Shown here one piece after another: positions 1 to 10,358 of a DNA stretch of 64,000 bases (position 1 is the stretch's first letter; each line of letters opens with the position of its first letter). The DNA is from Allobosea sp. 67-29. Lineage in GTDB: Bacteria > Pseudomonadota > Alphaproteobacteria > Rhizobiales > Beijerinckiaceae. The stretch lies in the NCBI RefSeq assembly GCF_001898115.1, contig NZ_MKSQ01000010.1:54058-118057 (forward strand). The letters are read 5' to 3'. Under the pieces are notes generated by a model. The model was not told where the DNA came from. It searched no databases and was given only the letters and a program-made list of their open reading frames with translations. A program made the translations under genes and the position numbers.

Positions 1-1001
1 GGGCCGCTGACCGCGATCCGGGAGGGAAACAGCAACCGGCAGGCATTGGCCAGGGCGCGTGCAAGCGTCCGGCACGCCGTGTCGATCTCGGGCAGGGAGA
101 TCAGGTCCAGGCTGGCGAGCTGGCGCGCCAGGCGCTTCTCGTCCTCGTCCAGCGTGGGCCAGCGCTGGCGCAGGACGGGCAGCAGGGCCCAGAGCGCGGC
201 GCCGGTCTCGAGGCAGCCGGTATTGCCGCAGCCGCAGGCGCGGCCTCCCAGCGCGGCCAGCCGCCAGTGGCCGAGCTCGCCGAAAGAGCCCGTGGGCGCG
301 AAGGGCTTGCCGTCCTGCGCATAGGCGAGGCCGATGCCCCAGCCCCAGTGCAGCAGCAAGGTGCCGCCGCCGAACTGGTCGGGCTCGCGCGCGGCGCGGG
401 CGCGCAGCTCCGCATCGAGATTGCGGCAGATCTCGACCGGGCCGGCCACGTTGGCGAGGATCGCCTCGACGTCGAGCCCGCGCATCCGCGGCCAGCGCGA
501 GGCCATGAGCCACTGGCCGCGGCGCAGGTCGATCAGGCCGGAGAGCGAGACCGCGGTGCCGGCATGGCTCATGCCCGCCGGCATGGCCTCGACCAGGGAC
601 CGCGCCAGCATGGCCATAGTCTCCGCGATTTTCTCGTTGCCGGCATCTGGCTGGATCGGCATGCGGCGCTCGGCGACGAGGTGCCCGCTGAGATCGACCA
701 GCGCGCCGGAGAGCGACTGGCTGGAAACATGGATGACGGAGCAGCCGACCCGCCGCGTGTGGGCCAGCAGGATGGCCGGCGGCCGGCCCCGACCGGCGGT
801 CTCCCCCGTCGACTCGATGACGAGGCGGCTGGCGACCAGATCCGCCACGACGCGGGACGTGCTCGTCGAGCGCAGGCCAAGCAGGCGGCTGAGCTCGCCG
901 CGCGAGTGGGCCTGGCCGGCAAGGACCAGGGCATAGGCCCGGGCGCAGTCGCGCTGGTGAGCGAGGGCGAAACGCGTCTCGTCGATCGCGACCAGACTCA
1001 T
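1..1001 (-). CDS. ROK family transcriptional regulator (3' end cut off by the window)
   Basis: The reading frame starts at ATG 1001 and stays open to the window edge, giving about 333 residues. The first 60 or so residues form a winged helix-turn-helix (GELSRLLGLRSTSTSRVVADL). The rest is a sugar-kinase-like ROK domain. The diagnostic zinc-binding signature CGCGNTGCLE lies near residue 257. ROK repressors of this type bind a sugar or sugar phosphate and usually control sugar uptake and catabolism. The gene is divergent from nagB-nagA, so it is probably the repressor of the amino-sugar genes; this is inferred from position. The 132-bp divergent gap holds imperfect inverted repeats. A ROK sugar kinase is unlikely because of the N-terminal DNA-binding domain. 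Confidence 0.88.
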   Translation of the reverse strand, partial: MSLVAIDETRFALAHQRDCARAYALVLAGQAHSRGELSRLLGLRSTSTSRVVADLVASRLVIESTGETAGRGRPPAILLAHTRRVGCSVIHVSSQSLSGALVDLSGHLVAERRMPIQPDAGNEKIAETMAMLARSLVEAMPAGMSHAGTAVSLSGLIDLRRGQWLMASRWPRMRGLDVEAILANVAGPVEICRNLDAELRARAAREPDQFGGGTLLLHWGWGIGLAYAQDGKPFAPTGSFGELGHWRLAALGGRACGCGNTGCLETGAALWALLPVLRQRWPTLDEDEKRLARQLASLDLISLPEIDTACRTLARALANACRLLFPSRIAVSG

Positions 1002-1026
1002 CCCGACCGCTCCGATCGCGGCGCTG

Positions 1027-1049
1027 TTTTGGAACGGTTGCGTTCAAAA
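1027..1049. promoter_or_regulatory. Candidate operator in the ROK/nagB divergent promoter
   Basis: TTTTGGAACG and CGTTCAAAA form an imperfect inverted repeat around a GTTG centre, with one unpaired base. A second short dyad, GTTTGGACGAAAC, follows at 1061-1073. The position between a ROK regulator and its likely targets fits an operator. The match is by eye only and no consensus was computed. Confidence 0.3.
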
Positions 1050-1133
1050 TTAATCATTGCGTTTGGACGAAACCTTCGTGAAGCTCCATCCCAGAATATC
1101 GGAAAATTCCTAGCGTAAAAGGTTCAAAAATCG

Positions 1134-1880
1134 ATGATCGAGATGCATGTCGCCGCCGATAAGGACGTCCTCGGCCGGCAGGCGGCGGCGCTGGGGGCGC
1201 AGGCCATCCGCGAGGCGATCGCGCGCGACGGGGCGGCCTCGATCATCGTCGCGACCGGCGCGAGCCAGTTCGAGATGCTGGCGCATCTGGTCGAGGCGGA
1301 GGGTATCGACTGGTCGAAAGTCACCGCCTTCCATCTCGACGAGTATGTCGGCCTGCCCGAGAGCCACCCGGCGAGCTTCAGGCGCTATCTGCGCGAGCGC
1401 TTCCTGGCGCCGCTGAAGAACACGCCGACCTTCGTTCCGGTCGATGGCGAGGGCGATGCGGCGGCCGCGGTGAAGCAGCTCAACCGGCAGATCGCCGGCC
1501 GGCGCATCTGCGTCTGCTTCGCCGGCATCGGAGAAAACTGCCACCTCGCCTTCAACGATCCGCCGGCCGATTTCGAGACCGGGGAGCCCTATCTCGTCGT
1601 GACCCTCGACGATGCCTGCCGGCAACAGCAGTTCGGCGAGGGCTGGTTCCCGAGCTTCGACGCCGTGCCGCAGCAGGCGATCTCGATGAGCATCCGCCAG
1701 ATCCTGAAGAGTGAGCTGATCGTGCTCTCGGTCTCGGATTCGCGGAAGGCCGAGGCGGCGAAGGCGGCGCTCGAAGGGCCGGTCAGCAATCTCAGCCCGG
1801 CCTCGATCCTTCAGACGCATCCGCGCACGGTGCTGTTCATCGATCCGGCGGCCGCGGCGCTGCTCGACCGGAAGAGCTGA
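1134..1880 (+). CDS. nagB: Glucosamine-6-phosphate deaminase (NagB-like)
   Basis: The 248-residue product belongs to the NagB/RpiA-fold family, which converts glucosamine 6-phosphate to fructose 6-phosphate and ammonia in the cytoplasm. Visible motifs are [14 protein letters not shown] (phosphate-binding loop, residues 39-52), [10 protein letters not shown] (67-75, with the catalytic Asp at 69) and [14 protein letters not shown] (131-144, with the ring-opening His at 137). By alignment with the classical GxGxDGHIAFNEP motif, the second catalytic Asp is Asn135 and the Glu is Asp142, so this is a divergent subfamily. The stop is 2 nt before nagA, so the two are co-transcribed. The next gene is a solute-binding protein and the upstream divergent gene is a ROK regulator, consistent with amino-sugar catabolism. 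The exact substrate may differ from that of E. coli NagB. Confidence 0.87.
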   Translation: MIEMHVAADKDVLGRQAAALGAQAIREAIARDGAASIIVATGASQFEMLAHLVEAEGIDWSKVTAFHLDEYVGLPESHPASFRRYLRERFLAPLKNTPTFVPVDGEGDAAAAVKQLNRQIAGRRICVCFAGIGENCHLAFNDPPADFETGEPYLVVTLDDACRQQQFGEGWFPSFDAVPQQAISMSIRQILKSELIVLSVSDSRKAEAAKAALEGPVSNLSPASILQTHPRTVLFIDPAAAALLDRKS

Positions 1881-1882
1881 GC

Positions 1883-2917
1883 ATGCGCACGCCCGGCCTC
1901 GTCGATCTGCAGGTCAACGGCTTCGCCGGGGTCGACTTCAACTCCGGGACGATCACCGCGTCCGAACTCGACCGGGCACTGGAGGCGATGCTGGCGACCG
2001 GCGTCACCACCTGCCTGCCGACGCTCATCACCGCGCATCCGCAGGAGCTGGAGACGCGGTTCGCCGCGCTCGACCGGGCCGTCGGCGACAGCCGACTCGG
2101 CCCGCTGATGTGCCCGGGCTACCACCTCGAAGGGCCGTTCCTCAATCCGGCGCCGGGCTATGCCGGCTGCCATCCGCCCGAGGCCATGACGGCGGCGAAT
2201 CCCGATCTGGTCGTGGGGCTGGAGCGGAAGCTCGCGCGGCCGATCCTGATGGTGACGCTGGCGCCGGAGGTGGAAGGCGGCATCGCGCTGGCCGCGGCAC
2301 TGTCGCGTTTGGGCAAGGTCGTCGCGATCGGCCATGCGGCGGCCGATTTCGAAACCGTCGCCGCCGCGGCGGATGCGGGCGCGACGCTGTCGACCCATCT
2401 CGGCAACGGCCTGCCGCAGCAGATGCACAAGCTGGTCAACCCGCTTTTCGCGCAGCTCGCCGAGGACCGGCTGATGGCGGGCTTCATCGCCGACGGCATC
2501 CATACCCATCCGAAGGCTCTGAAGAGCTTGATCCGCGCCAAGGGCCTCGAACGCTCGATCCTGGTGACCGACGCGGTGGTCGCGGCCGGTGCGGCGCCCG
2601 GGCGCTACAGCTTCGCCGGCATGCCGGTCGATCTGGCCGCCGACGGCTCGGTGCGCCAGCCCGGCGGCGTCTCGCTGGCGGGCTCCGCACTGAAGCTCGA
2701 CGAAGCCGTGCGCAACGTCGTCGCCTGGGGCATCGCGACGCCGGAGCAAGCGGTCGCCATGGCCTCGGCCCATGCGCTGGCCTGCATCGCCGATGCGCTG
2801 GCCAGGGCCGGCATCACCCTGCCGCCGAGCGAGATCGAATGGTCGCCGGAGCAGCGCGTCATGCGCGTGCGGATCGGCGACATCACCTGCGACATCGCCG
2901 CGCCGACGGCGGCCTGA
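1883..2917 (+). CDS. nagA: N-acetylglucosamine-6-phosphate deacetylase (NagA-like, short N-terminus)
   Basis: The 344-residue amidohydrolase-superfamily protein removes acetate from GlcNAc-6-phosphate and feeds NagB, whose gene ends 2 nt upstream. Seen are GLVDLQVNGF at the very N-terminus, HLEGPF near residue 83 (metal/substrate), AIGHA near 148, STHLGNG near 170 and LVTDAV near 228 (catalytic Asp). Family members usually run about 380 residues, with roughly 40-55 residues of a beta-sandwich ahead of the GxxDxxxNG motif. Here that segment is absent, because the ATG lies 2 nt after the nagB stop. A longer form would have to overlap nagB and is not evident. All catalytic-barrel motifs are present, so activity is likely. 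Confidence 0.88.
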   Translation: MRTPGLVDLQVNGFAGVDFNSGTITASELDRALEAMLATGVTTCLPTLITAHPQELETRFAALDRAVGDSRLGPLMCPGYHLEGPFLNPAPGYAGCHPPEAMTAANPDLVVGLERKLARPILMVTLAPEVEGGIALAAALSRLGKVVAIGHAAADFETVAAAADAGATLSTHLGNGLPQQMHKLVNPLFAQLAEDRLMAGFIADGIHTHPKALKSLIRAKGLERSILVTDAVVAAGAAPGRYSFAGMPVDLAADGSVRQPGGVSLAGSALKLDEAVRNVVAWGIATPEQAVAMASAHALACIADALARAGITLPPSEIEWSPEQRVMRVRIGDITCDIAAPTAA

Positions 2918-2951
2918 AGACATCACCACCGAAGCAAGAAAGGGGAGAACC

Positions 2952-4148
2952 ATGACGGAATACTTGAAGGGCATCGACCGCCGCGCGGTGCTGGGAGGCC
3001 TCGGCGCCCTGGCCACTGGGGCGAGCGGCGCCTTCGCCGCCTCGCCGCCTTTGCCGTCCGCGCCGGTCGCGATCAACATCATCGACGTCGGCGGTGCGCT
3101 GGCGCTGATGCAGCAGGCGTTCGACGATTATCGCAGCGCCAATCCCAAGCTCGTCTCGCGCATCACCTATGTGAAGGCGCCGGCGCCGGAGCTGGCTGGC
3201 AAGATCAAGGCGCAGCAGGATGCCGGCCGCTCGGATCTCGACCTCGTCCTGACCGGCAGCGACGGCCTCGCCGCCGGCCTCGACCAGAATCTCTGGCTCA
3301 AGATCCTGCCCGACTTCGCCGACAAGTTCCCGAAGATCGACGAGAACTACGAGCCGGCGGCGCTCAATCTGCACAAGGTCCAGGGCGCCGGCTTCGGCGT
3401 GGTGATGAACTACTATCCGTCCGGCCCTCTGCTCGAATACATGCCCGACCGGGTCAAGCAGGCGCCGACCAGCGCGGAGGAGCTGCTGGCCTGGGCCAAG
3501 GCCCACCCCAACAGGTTCATGTATGCGCGCCCGACCAATTCGGGGCCGGGGCGGACCTTCATGATGGGGCTGCCCTACCTGCTCGGCGACAAGGATCCGC
3601 AGGACCCGGTCGGGGGCTGGGACAAGACCTGGGCCTATCTGCAGGAGCTCGGCCAGTACATCGAGTACTATCCAGCCGGCACCGGTGCCACGATGAAGGA
3701 GCTCGGCGACGGTTCGCGCGACATCATCATCTCGACCACGGGCTGGGACATCAATCCGCGCGCGCTCGGCATCGTGCCGAAGGAAGCCAAGATCCAGACG
3801 CTGAAAGGCTTCCACTGGGTCTCGGACGCCTTCTTCATGTGCGTGCCGAAGGGGCTGCCGAACGACCGGCTCGCCGTCGTGCTCGACATCATGGCGCATG
3901 TGCTGCAGCCCAAGATGCAGGCCTATTCCTACGACGAGGGCTATCTCTACCCCGGCCCGGCGGTGAAGAACGTGCCGCTCTCGCTGGCGCCGAAGCGCAG
4001 CCAGGAGGTCATCGCGGAGTTCGGGCGGCCGGAATATGCCGACCTCATCGCCAACAACCCGATCGAGCTGCCGCTGAAGCCCGACAAGATGGTCGTGGCC
4101 TTCCGCAAATGGGACGAGCTGGTCGGCGTCAAGCAGCGCAAGGGCTGA
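2952..4148 (+). CDS. ABC transporter substrate-binding protein (family 1 type, Tat-exported)
   Basis: The product has 398 residues. ATG 2952 was chosen because AGGGGAG precedes it and because it places a twin-arginine signal at the N-terminus (DRRAVLGGLGALATGASGAFAA, residues 9-30). The mature part looks like an extracellular solute-binding protein of the sugar/polyamine class (DLVLTGSDGLAAGL, YPSGPLLEYMPDRV, DAFFMCVPKGLPND). It follows nagA by 34 nt in the same direction, which suggests an amino-sugar or chitooligosaccharide ligand, but no permease or ATPase of the matching type is in the window. It is therefore an orphan binding protein here. The family call is confident; the ligand is inferred from context only. 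Confidence 0.82.
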   Translation: MTEYLKGIDRRAVLGGLGALATGASGAFAASPPLPSAPVAINIIDVGGALALMQQAFDDYRSANPKLVSRITYVKAPAPELAGKIKAQQDAGRSDLDLVLTGSDGLAAGLDQNLWLKILPDFADKFPKIDENYEPAALNLHKVQGAGFGVVMNYYPSGPLLEYMPDRVKQAPTSAEELLAWAKAHPNRFMYARPTNSGPGRTFMMGLPYLLGDKDPQDPVGGWDKTWAYLQELGQYIEYYPAGTGATMKELGDGSRDIIISTTGWDINPRALGIVPKEAKIQTLKGFHWVSDAFFMCVPKGLPNDRLAVVLDIMAHVLQPKMQAYSYDEGYLYPGPAVKNVPLSLAPKRSQEVIAEFGRPEYADLIANNPIELPLKPDKMVVAFRKWDELVGVKQRKG

Positions 4149-4163
4149 TTGCCCGGATGCGCC

Positions 4164-4204
4164 GTGATTCCCGGGCGTCGCTTCGGCGGCGATCCGGGAA
4201 TCAC
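4164..4204. repeat. Short palindromic (REP-like) element between convergent genes
   Basis: GTGATTCCCGG at 4164-4174 is matched exactly by CCGGGAATCAC at 4194-4204. The G/C-rich inner part also pairs in part (GTCGC/GGCGA). It lies between the convergent ends of the binding-protein gene and the ABC ATPase gene, so it may act as a bidirectional transcription end as well as being a dispersed repeat. There is no T tract. Confidence 0.55.
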
Positions 4205-4268
4205 CGGATGAGACGGCGCGGGGCCTTCGCCAGCCGCGAACGCCCAGATCAATTCCGAGCGTGACGCC

Positions 4269-5980
<1,712 letters not shown>

Positions 5981-5984
<4 letters not shown>

Positions 5985-6817
5985 CGAGCGCCCCTCATCC
6001 GCGGGTCGAGCTTGTCGCGCAGCGCGTCGCCGAGCAGGTTGATGCCGAGCAGGGTCAGCGAGATGCACAGGCCCGGGAAGATGCCGAGCCAGACGGCCTG
6101 GTCGATATAGGGCCGCGAGCCCGCGAGCATGTTGCCCCAGGTCGGGGCCGGCGGGGGAACGCCGAGTCCCAGGAAGGAGAGCGCGCTCTCCGCCAGCAGC
6201 ACATAGCCGAACATCGAGGTCGCCAGCACGGTCAGCGGCGCGATGCAGTTCGGCAGGATGTGGCGGAGCATGGTGAAGCCCTCGCCGTTGCCCATCACGC
6301 GGGAGGCGGCGATGAACTCGCGCTCGCGCAGCGACAGCACGGTGCCGCGCACGACGCGGGCGACCGAGGGCGTATAGGCGATGCCGAGCGCGACGATGAT
6401 GCCGTATTTGTTGGCGCCGAGCACGGCGAGCAGGCCGAGCGCCAGCAGGATGCCGGGAAAGGCGAGCAGCGCGTCGTTGAAGGCCATGATGATGCGGTCG
6501 GTCCAGCCGCGCATATAGCCGGAGAACAGGCCGATCGTGGTGCCCATCACCACCGCCAGCGTGACCGTGAGGATGCTGATCCAGACCGAGGTCGCCGCAC
6601 CCGCCATCAGGCGCGAGAGCACGTCGCGGCCGAACTCGTCGGTGCCGAGCCAGTGCAGGGCGCCGGGCGCGACGAGCTTCTCGCGGAAGGAGAGCTTCAG
6701 CGGGTCGTAGGGCGTCCAGAGCGCGCCGGTCCCGGCGGTGGCGAGCAGGATGGCGATCAGCGTGCCGCCGACGAGCGCGTTGGGGGCGGGGAGCTTCATG
6801 CGGCCGTGACCGTTCAT
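5981..6817 (-). CDS. Dipeptide-type ABC transporter permease (DppC-like)
   Basis: The 278-residue inner-membrane protein has about six hydrophobic segments. It carries the N-terminal DppC-type extension (YDPLKLSFREKLVAPGALHWLGTDEFGRDVLSR) and the EAA loop (REREFIAASRVMGNGEGFTMLRHILPNCIAP) that docks on the ATPase. The ATG at 6817 was chosen because it overlaps the stop of the preceding permease by 4 nt (ATGA); its own stop overlaps the ATPase start in the same way. Translation of the three transporter genes is therefore coupled. Confidence 0.93.
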
Positions 6818-7758
6818 TCTGCAGCGACCCTTGGATCGAAGATCGGATAGCAAAGGTCGATGACCAGGTTCACCAGCACGTAGGTGAAGGCGACGAAGAG
6901 CATGCAGCCCTGGATGACCGGATAGTCGCGGGCGAAGATCGCATCGACCAGCAGCCGGCCCAATCCGGGGATGGTGAAGACCGTCTCGACCACCGCGATG
7001 CCGCCGAGCAGGTTGCCGAGCACCAAGCCGATCAGCGTCCAGGTCGGGCCGAAGGCGTTCTTGAAGGCATGGCGCCAGAGCACCGCGGATTCGCTCAGGC
7101 CCTTGGCCCGGGCGTGGGTGATGTAGTCGAGGCGCAGCACCTCGAGCGTCGAGGCCCGCGCCATGCGCAGCACCACGCCCATTTCGTGCAGGAAGAGCGT
7201 CATGATCGGCATGACGAGATAGAGCAGCCCCGCCTTCCAGTCGTCCGCGATCGAGACGTAGCCGACGACCGGCAGCCAGCCGAGCTTGAGGCCGAAGAAG
7301 AGCAGCAGCAGCAGGCCGAGCCAGAAGGTCGGGATCGAGAGCAGCAGGGTCGCGGCGCCGACGAGCCCGATATCCAGGGCCGAATCCTGCCGCCAGGCGG
7401 CGATGACCCCGGCCGGGACCGCGAAGAGGCTCGCCAGCACGACCGCCACCAGCACGATCTGCGCGCTCACCAGGAAGCGCTGCAGGATCAGCGGCAGCAC
7501 CGCCTGCTGCGACGAGATCGACTGGCCGAAATCGCCGTGCAGCACGTTGCCGAACCAGATGCCGAACTGAACCGGCAGGCTCTGGTCGAGCCCGAGCCGG
7601 GTCCTGAGATCGGCCAGGCTCGCGGGGGTGGCGAGGTCGCCCAGCATGAGCTGGGCCGGATCGCCGGGGATGAGGCGGATCAGGACGAAGACCGAGACCG
7701 CCACGATCAGCAGCGTCGGCAACGCCATCGCGATCCGCGTCAAGGCGAAGCGAAACAT
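6814..7758 (-). CDS. Dipeptide-type ABC transporter permease (DppB-like)
   Basis: The 314-residue inner-membrane protein opens with the family-typical segment MFRFALTRIAMALPTLLIVA. It has RLIPGDPAQLMLGD in the first periplasmic loop and the EAA motif in DYITHARAKGLSESAVLWRHAFKNA. It forms the translocation pore with the DppC-like partner. The gene lies 36 nt downstream of the binding-protein gene and overlaps the next gene by 4 nt. Confidence 0.93.
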   Translation of the reverse strand: MFRFALTRIAMALPTLLIVAVSVFVLIRLIPGDPAQLMLGDLATPASLADLRTRLGLDQSLPVQFGIWFGNVLHGDFGQSISSQQAVLPLILQRFLVSAQIVLVAVVLASLFAVPAGVIAAWRQDSALDIGLVGAATLLLSIPTFWLGLLLLLFFGLKLGWLPVVGYVSIADDWKAGLLYLVMPIMTLFLHEMGVVLRMARASTLEVLRLDYITHARAKGLSESAVLWRHAFKNAFGPTWTLIGLVLGNLLGGIAVVETVFTIPGLGRLLVDAIFARDYPVIQGCMLFVAFTYVLVNLVIDLCYPIFDPRVAAE

Positions 7759-7794
7759 TCCAGCCCTCCCCGGCCCATGTTTCCGGCGGCCGCC

Positions 7795-9336
7795 TTACTT
7801 GGCGACGCTGACTTCCCAGAGCTGCAGCTGCGAGGCCCAGGGCTTGACGCCGGTCACGCGCTTGTTGTGGGCGATGATGTCGAGATCGTTATGGGTGAAG
7901 ATCGTCGGCACCTGCTCGATGAAGCGCTTGTGCAGCTCGTCGAAGATCTTCTGGCGCTCGGCCGTGTCGGTGACGACCATCGCCTTCTGGATCAGGGCCA
8001 GCGCCTCCGGATCTTCCCAGATCTTGCGCGGCTGCTTGTCCTTCGGGCCGGAGATCTGCTCGAAGCCGAGGGCGGGGTCGAAGCGGGCCGAGTAGGAGAA
8101 GGCCTGCATCTGGTAGTTGCCCTTGTTGTAGCGGTCGAGCTGCGTCGCCCATTCCAGCACCTCGATCTCGGCGTTGATCCCGACCGCCTGCATCATCGCC
8201 TGGGCGATGACGGCCGTGTTGAAGCTCGGCACGCTGGAGCGCTTGTTGGCGAGAATCGTGATCTTCTCACCCTTGTAGCCCGCCTTCTGGAGCAGCGCCT
8301 TGGCCGCGGCGGGGTCGTATTTGAAGCCCTGCTTCTCAGCCTCGCCGAAGTATTTCGAGGTCATGTAGATCGGCGAGTTGTTGGGCTTGCCGAGGCCGTT
8401 CGAGACGTTGGCGACGAGCTCGGGGAAGTCGATCGCCGCGGCGATCGCCTGGCGCAGCGCCTGGTTCTTCATCACCGGATCGCGGGTCTGGATGATCAGG
8501 CCGTGCCGGACGGGATTGGGCGCGATCGCCAATGCGAGGTTCGGCGCGTTCTTCAGGTCGGGCACGTCCGATTCCGGCACCAGCGCCAGGTCGAGCGAGC
8601 CCGACAGCAGGCCGGCCTTCACCGTCGCGGCATCCGGAATGACCATGAAGCGCGCTTCCTTGACCAGCGGACGCTTGAGGCCGATCAGCCCGTCGCGCTT
8701 GTCGGTCTTGGGGGAGACGTACTGGTCGAAGGCCAGGAGCTCGATCGACTGGCCGCGCTTCCATTCGCCGAGCTTGAAGGGGCCGGTTCCGATCGGCTTG
8801 TCCCAGCTGCCGTCGGCCTTCACCGAATCCTTGTGGAGCACCGCCGTGCCGCCGCAGTCGTTGCGGGCGAGCGTGTCGAGGAAGAGCCCGTTCGGCTCGT
8901 TGATCTCCATGACGAAGGTGCCGGTGTCGGGGGCGGTGGCGGAGACGACCTTGAGGCCGTTGCGCCCGTCGAGGTCGGACCGGCAGCGCCAGTCGGTCTT
9001 CGGGTCCATGTAGCGGTTCCAGCTCCACAGCACGTCGGCCGAGCTCATGGTGGCGCCGTTGTGGAACTTCACGCCCTTGCGCAGATGGAAGGTGTAGGTC
9101 TTGCCGTCCGGCGAGACGTCGACGCTCTTGGCCAGCAGCGGGCCGACGGAACCGTCCTCGGCATAGCCGACGAGCCCCTCGACCATGTGCTGCACCACGG
9201 CATCGGTGTTGCCGTCGCGGTTCACGCCCGGATTGGTCGAGCGGATGTCGGCATTCAGCACGGCCGTCAGCGTCTGGGCGTGCAGGGCGCCGGCCGAAAG
9301 GGCCAGCGCGAAGGCGGAGACGAGCAAGCGGTTCAT
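7795..9336 (-). CDS. ABC transporter substrate-binding protein, peptide family 5 (copy 1)
   Basis: The 513-residue periplasmic protein has a Sec signal peptide (MNRLLVSAFALALSAGALHAQ). Family-5 hallmarks are present: LAKSVDVSPDGKTYTFHLRKGVKFHNGA, the SADVLWSWNRYMDP region, and the GTGPFKLGEWKRG loop. It sits between an alpha/beta hydrolase gene (30 nt) and the DppB-like permease (36 nt), so it is the dedicated binding protein of this importer. A close paralogue lies at 11043-12596. Both share paired cysteines (DWRC and an RxDC motif) that could form a disulphide. The ligand is unknown; peptides, peptide derivatives or other amides are possible. Confidence 0.93.
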   Translation of the reverse strand: MNRLLVSAFALALSAGALHAQTLTAVLNADIRSTNPGVNRDGNTDAVVQHMVEGLVGYAEDGSVGPLLAKSVDVSPDGKTYTFHLRKGVKFHNGATMSSADVLWSWNRYMDPKTDWRCRSDLDGRNGLKVVSATAPDTGTFVMEINEPNGLFLDTLARNDCGGTAVLHKDSVKADGSWDKPIGTGPFKLGEWKRGQSIELLAFDQYVSPKTDKRDGLIGLKRPLVKEARFMVIPDAATVKAGLLSGSLDLALVPESDVPDLKNAPNLALAIAPNPVRHGLIIQTRDPVMKNQALRQAIAAAIDFPELVANVSNGLGKPNNSPIYMTSKYFGEAEKQGFKYDPAAAKALLQKAGYKGEKITILANKRSSVPSFNTAVIAQAMMQAVGINAEIEVLEWATQLDRYNKGNYQMQAFSYSARFDPALGFEQISGPKDKQPRKIWEDPEALALIQKAMVVTDTAERQKIFDELHKRFIEQVPTIFTHNDLDIIAHNKRVTGVKPWASQLQLWEVSVAK

Positions 9337-9366
9337 CGGTTCAGTTCCCCTGTTGTCGTTGTCGGG

Positions 9367-10251
9367 TCAGGCGGCCTTGCGGGCGAGGCGCCGCTTGGCG
9401 ATCTCGGCGGCGAAGAAATCCTCCACCGTCGGCACGACCTTGAGGCCGTCATGCGGCGTGTTCGGCACAAGGTCGAAACGGACGGAGATGCCGTTCTGCT
9501 CGAAGGAATCGCGCAGCGCCGCCAGCCGCTCGGGGCGGGTGGCGCCGGCATGGTTGGCGTCCGGCATCCAGTTGCGGCCGCCGGGCTTGTGGGTGATTTC
9601 CCAGGTCTCGAGATCGGCGGCGCCGACGACCATCTGCACCGCCACCTGGCGCATCGCCGGGATGTCGAGCTCCTGGCCGAAGCGCGCGGCGAAGTCGCGC
9701 GTGCCGACCCACCAGTCGCGGCTGGGGTCGAGCAGCGTGACCGAGCCCGGCGCGCCGATCGAGACGCCCCAGAGCCGATGCGGCTGGAGCAGCAGGAAGC
9801 GATGGGCGAAATGGCCGCCGCCCGAATAGCCGAACAGGCCGAAGCGGTCGAAGGCGATCCCGTAGCGCTCGCACACCTCCTCGACGATGGCGAGCAGCAC
9901 CTCGTCGTAGCGGAGGTCGCCCTCGCGCATGTACTTGAAGCCGTCGCGATTGCCGTCGCCCATCACGCCGATCGGGAAGAGCGGCGCCAGGATGATGCAG
10001 TTGTTCCAGCGGGCGAAGGCCGAGAAGGCGTCGCGGTAGCCGGTGAAGCCGCGGCCGGTACCGTGCATCGCGACGATCAGCTCCGGCTGTTCACCGGTCT
10101 TACCCAGGCCGGGCGGCACATAAAGGCAATAAGGGAAACGGGGATCGTGCCGGGCCGCGTAGATCGAGGTCGGACCGTATTCGTAAAGGGCCCTGCCGCG
10201 CGCTGCCGCTTCGTCTTCCGGCTTGCCGGTCTGGTCTGGCACGGCGCTCAC
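9367..10251 (-). CDS. Alpha/beta hydrolase, probable esterase or peptidase
   Basis: The 294-residue cytoplasmic protein (no signal peptide) has a serine-hydrolase nucleophile elbow FGYSGGGHFAHRF, with Ser143 in GYSGG. The oxyanion region is VAMHGTGRGFTGYRD (60-73), and there is a late His in FDLVPNTPHDGLKVV near residue 273. It is the first gene of the transporter operon and presumably acts on an imported ester or amide. It is divergent from a GntR regulator gene across a 107-bp gap containing a 12-bp palindrome. The family is clear; the substrate is not. Confidence 0.82.
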   Translation of the reverse strand: MSAVPDQTGKPEDEAAARGRALYEYGPTSIYAARHDPRFPYCLYVPPGLGKTGEQPELIVAMHGTGRGFTGYRDAFSAFARWNNCIILAPLFPIGVMGDGNRDGFKYMREGDLRYDEVLLAIVEEVCERYGIAFDRFGLFGYSGGGHFAHRFLLLQPHRLWGVSIGAPGSVTLLDPSRDWWVGTRDFAARFGQELDIPAMRQVAVQMVVGAADLETWEITHKPGGRNWMPDANHAGATRPERLAALRDSFEQNGISVRFDLVPNTPHDGLKVVPTVEDFFAAEIAKRRLARKAA

Positions 10252-10274
10252 GGCTCGTCTCCTGTGGCGAAATT

Positions 10275-10286
10275 ATTGGCGCCAAT
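10275..10286. promoter_or_regulatory. Probable GntR operator (12-bp perfect palindrome)
   Basis: ATTGGCGCCAAT is perfectly symmetric, and the flanks continue the symmetry after one mismatch (AAT on the left, ATT on the right within 10271-10290). It lies in the divergent gap between the hydrolase-transporter operon and the GntR gene at 10359. GntR/FCD regulators typically bind palindromes of this length in exactly such gaps, so it could control both directions. Confidence 0.55.
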
Positions 10287-10358
10287 TATGTTGCATGTTA
10301 TGGTTGGGGCCGCAACCGTCTTCTGTCGCGGCTGCGGATTCCTGCTAGAGAGCCTTCC

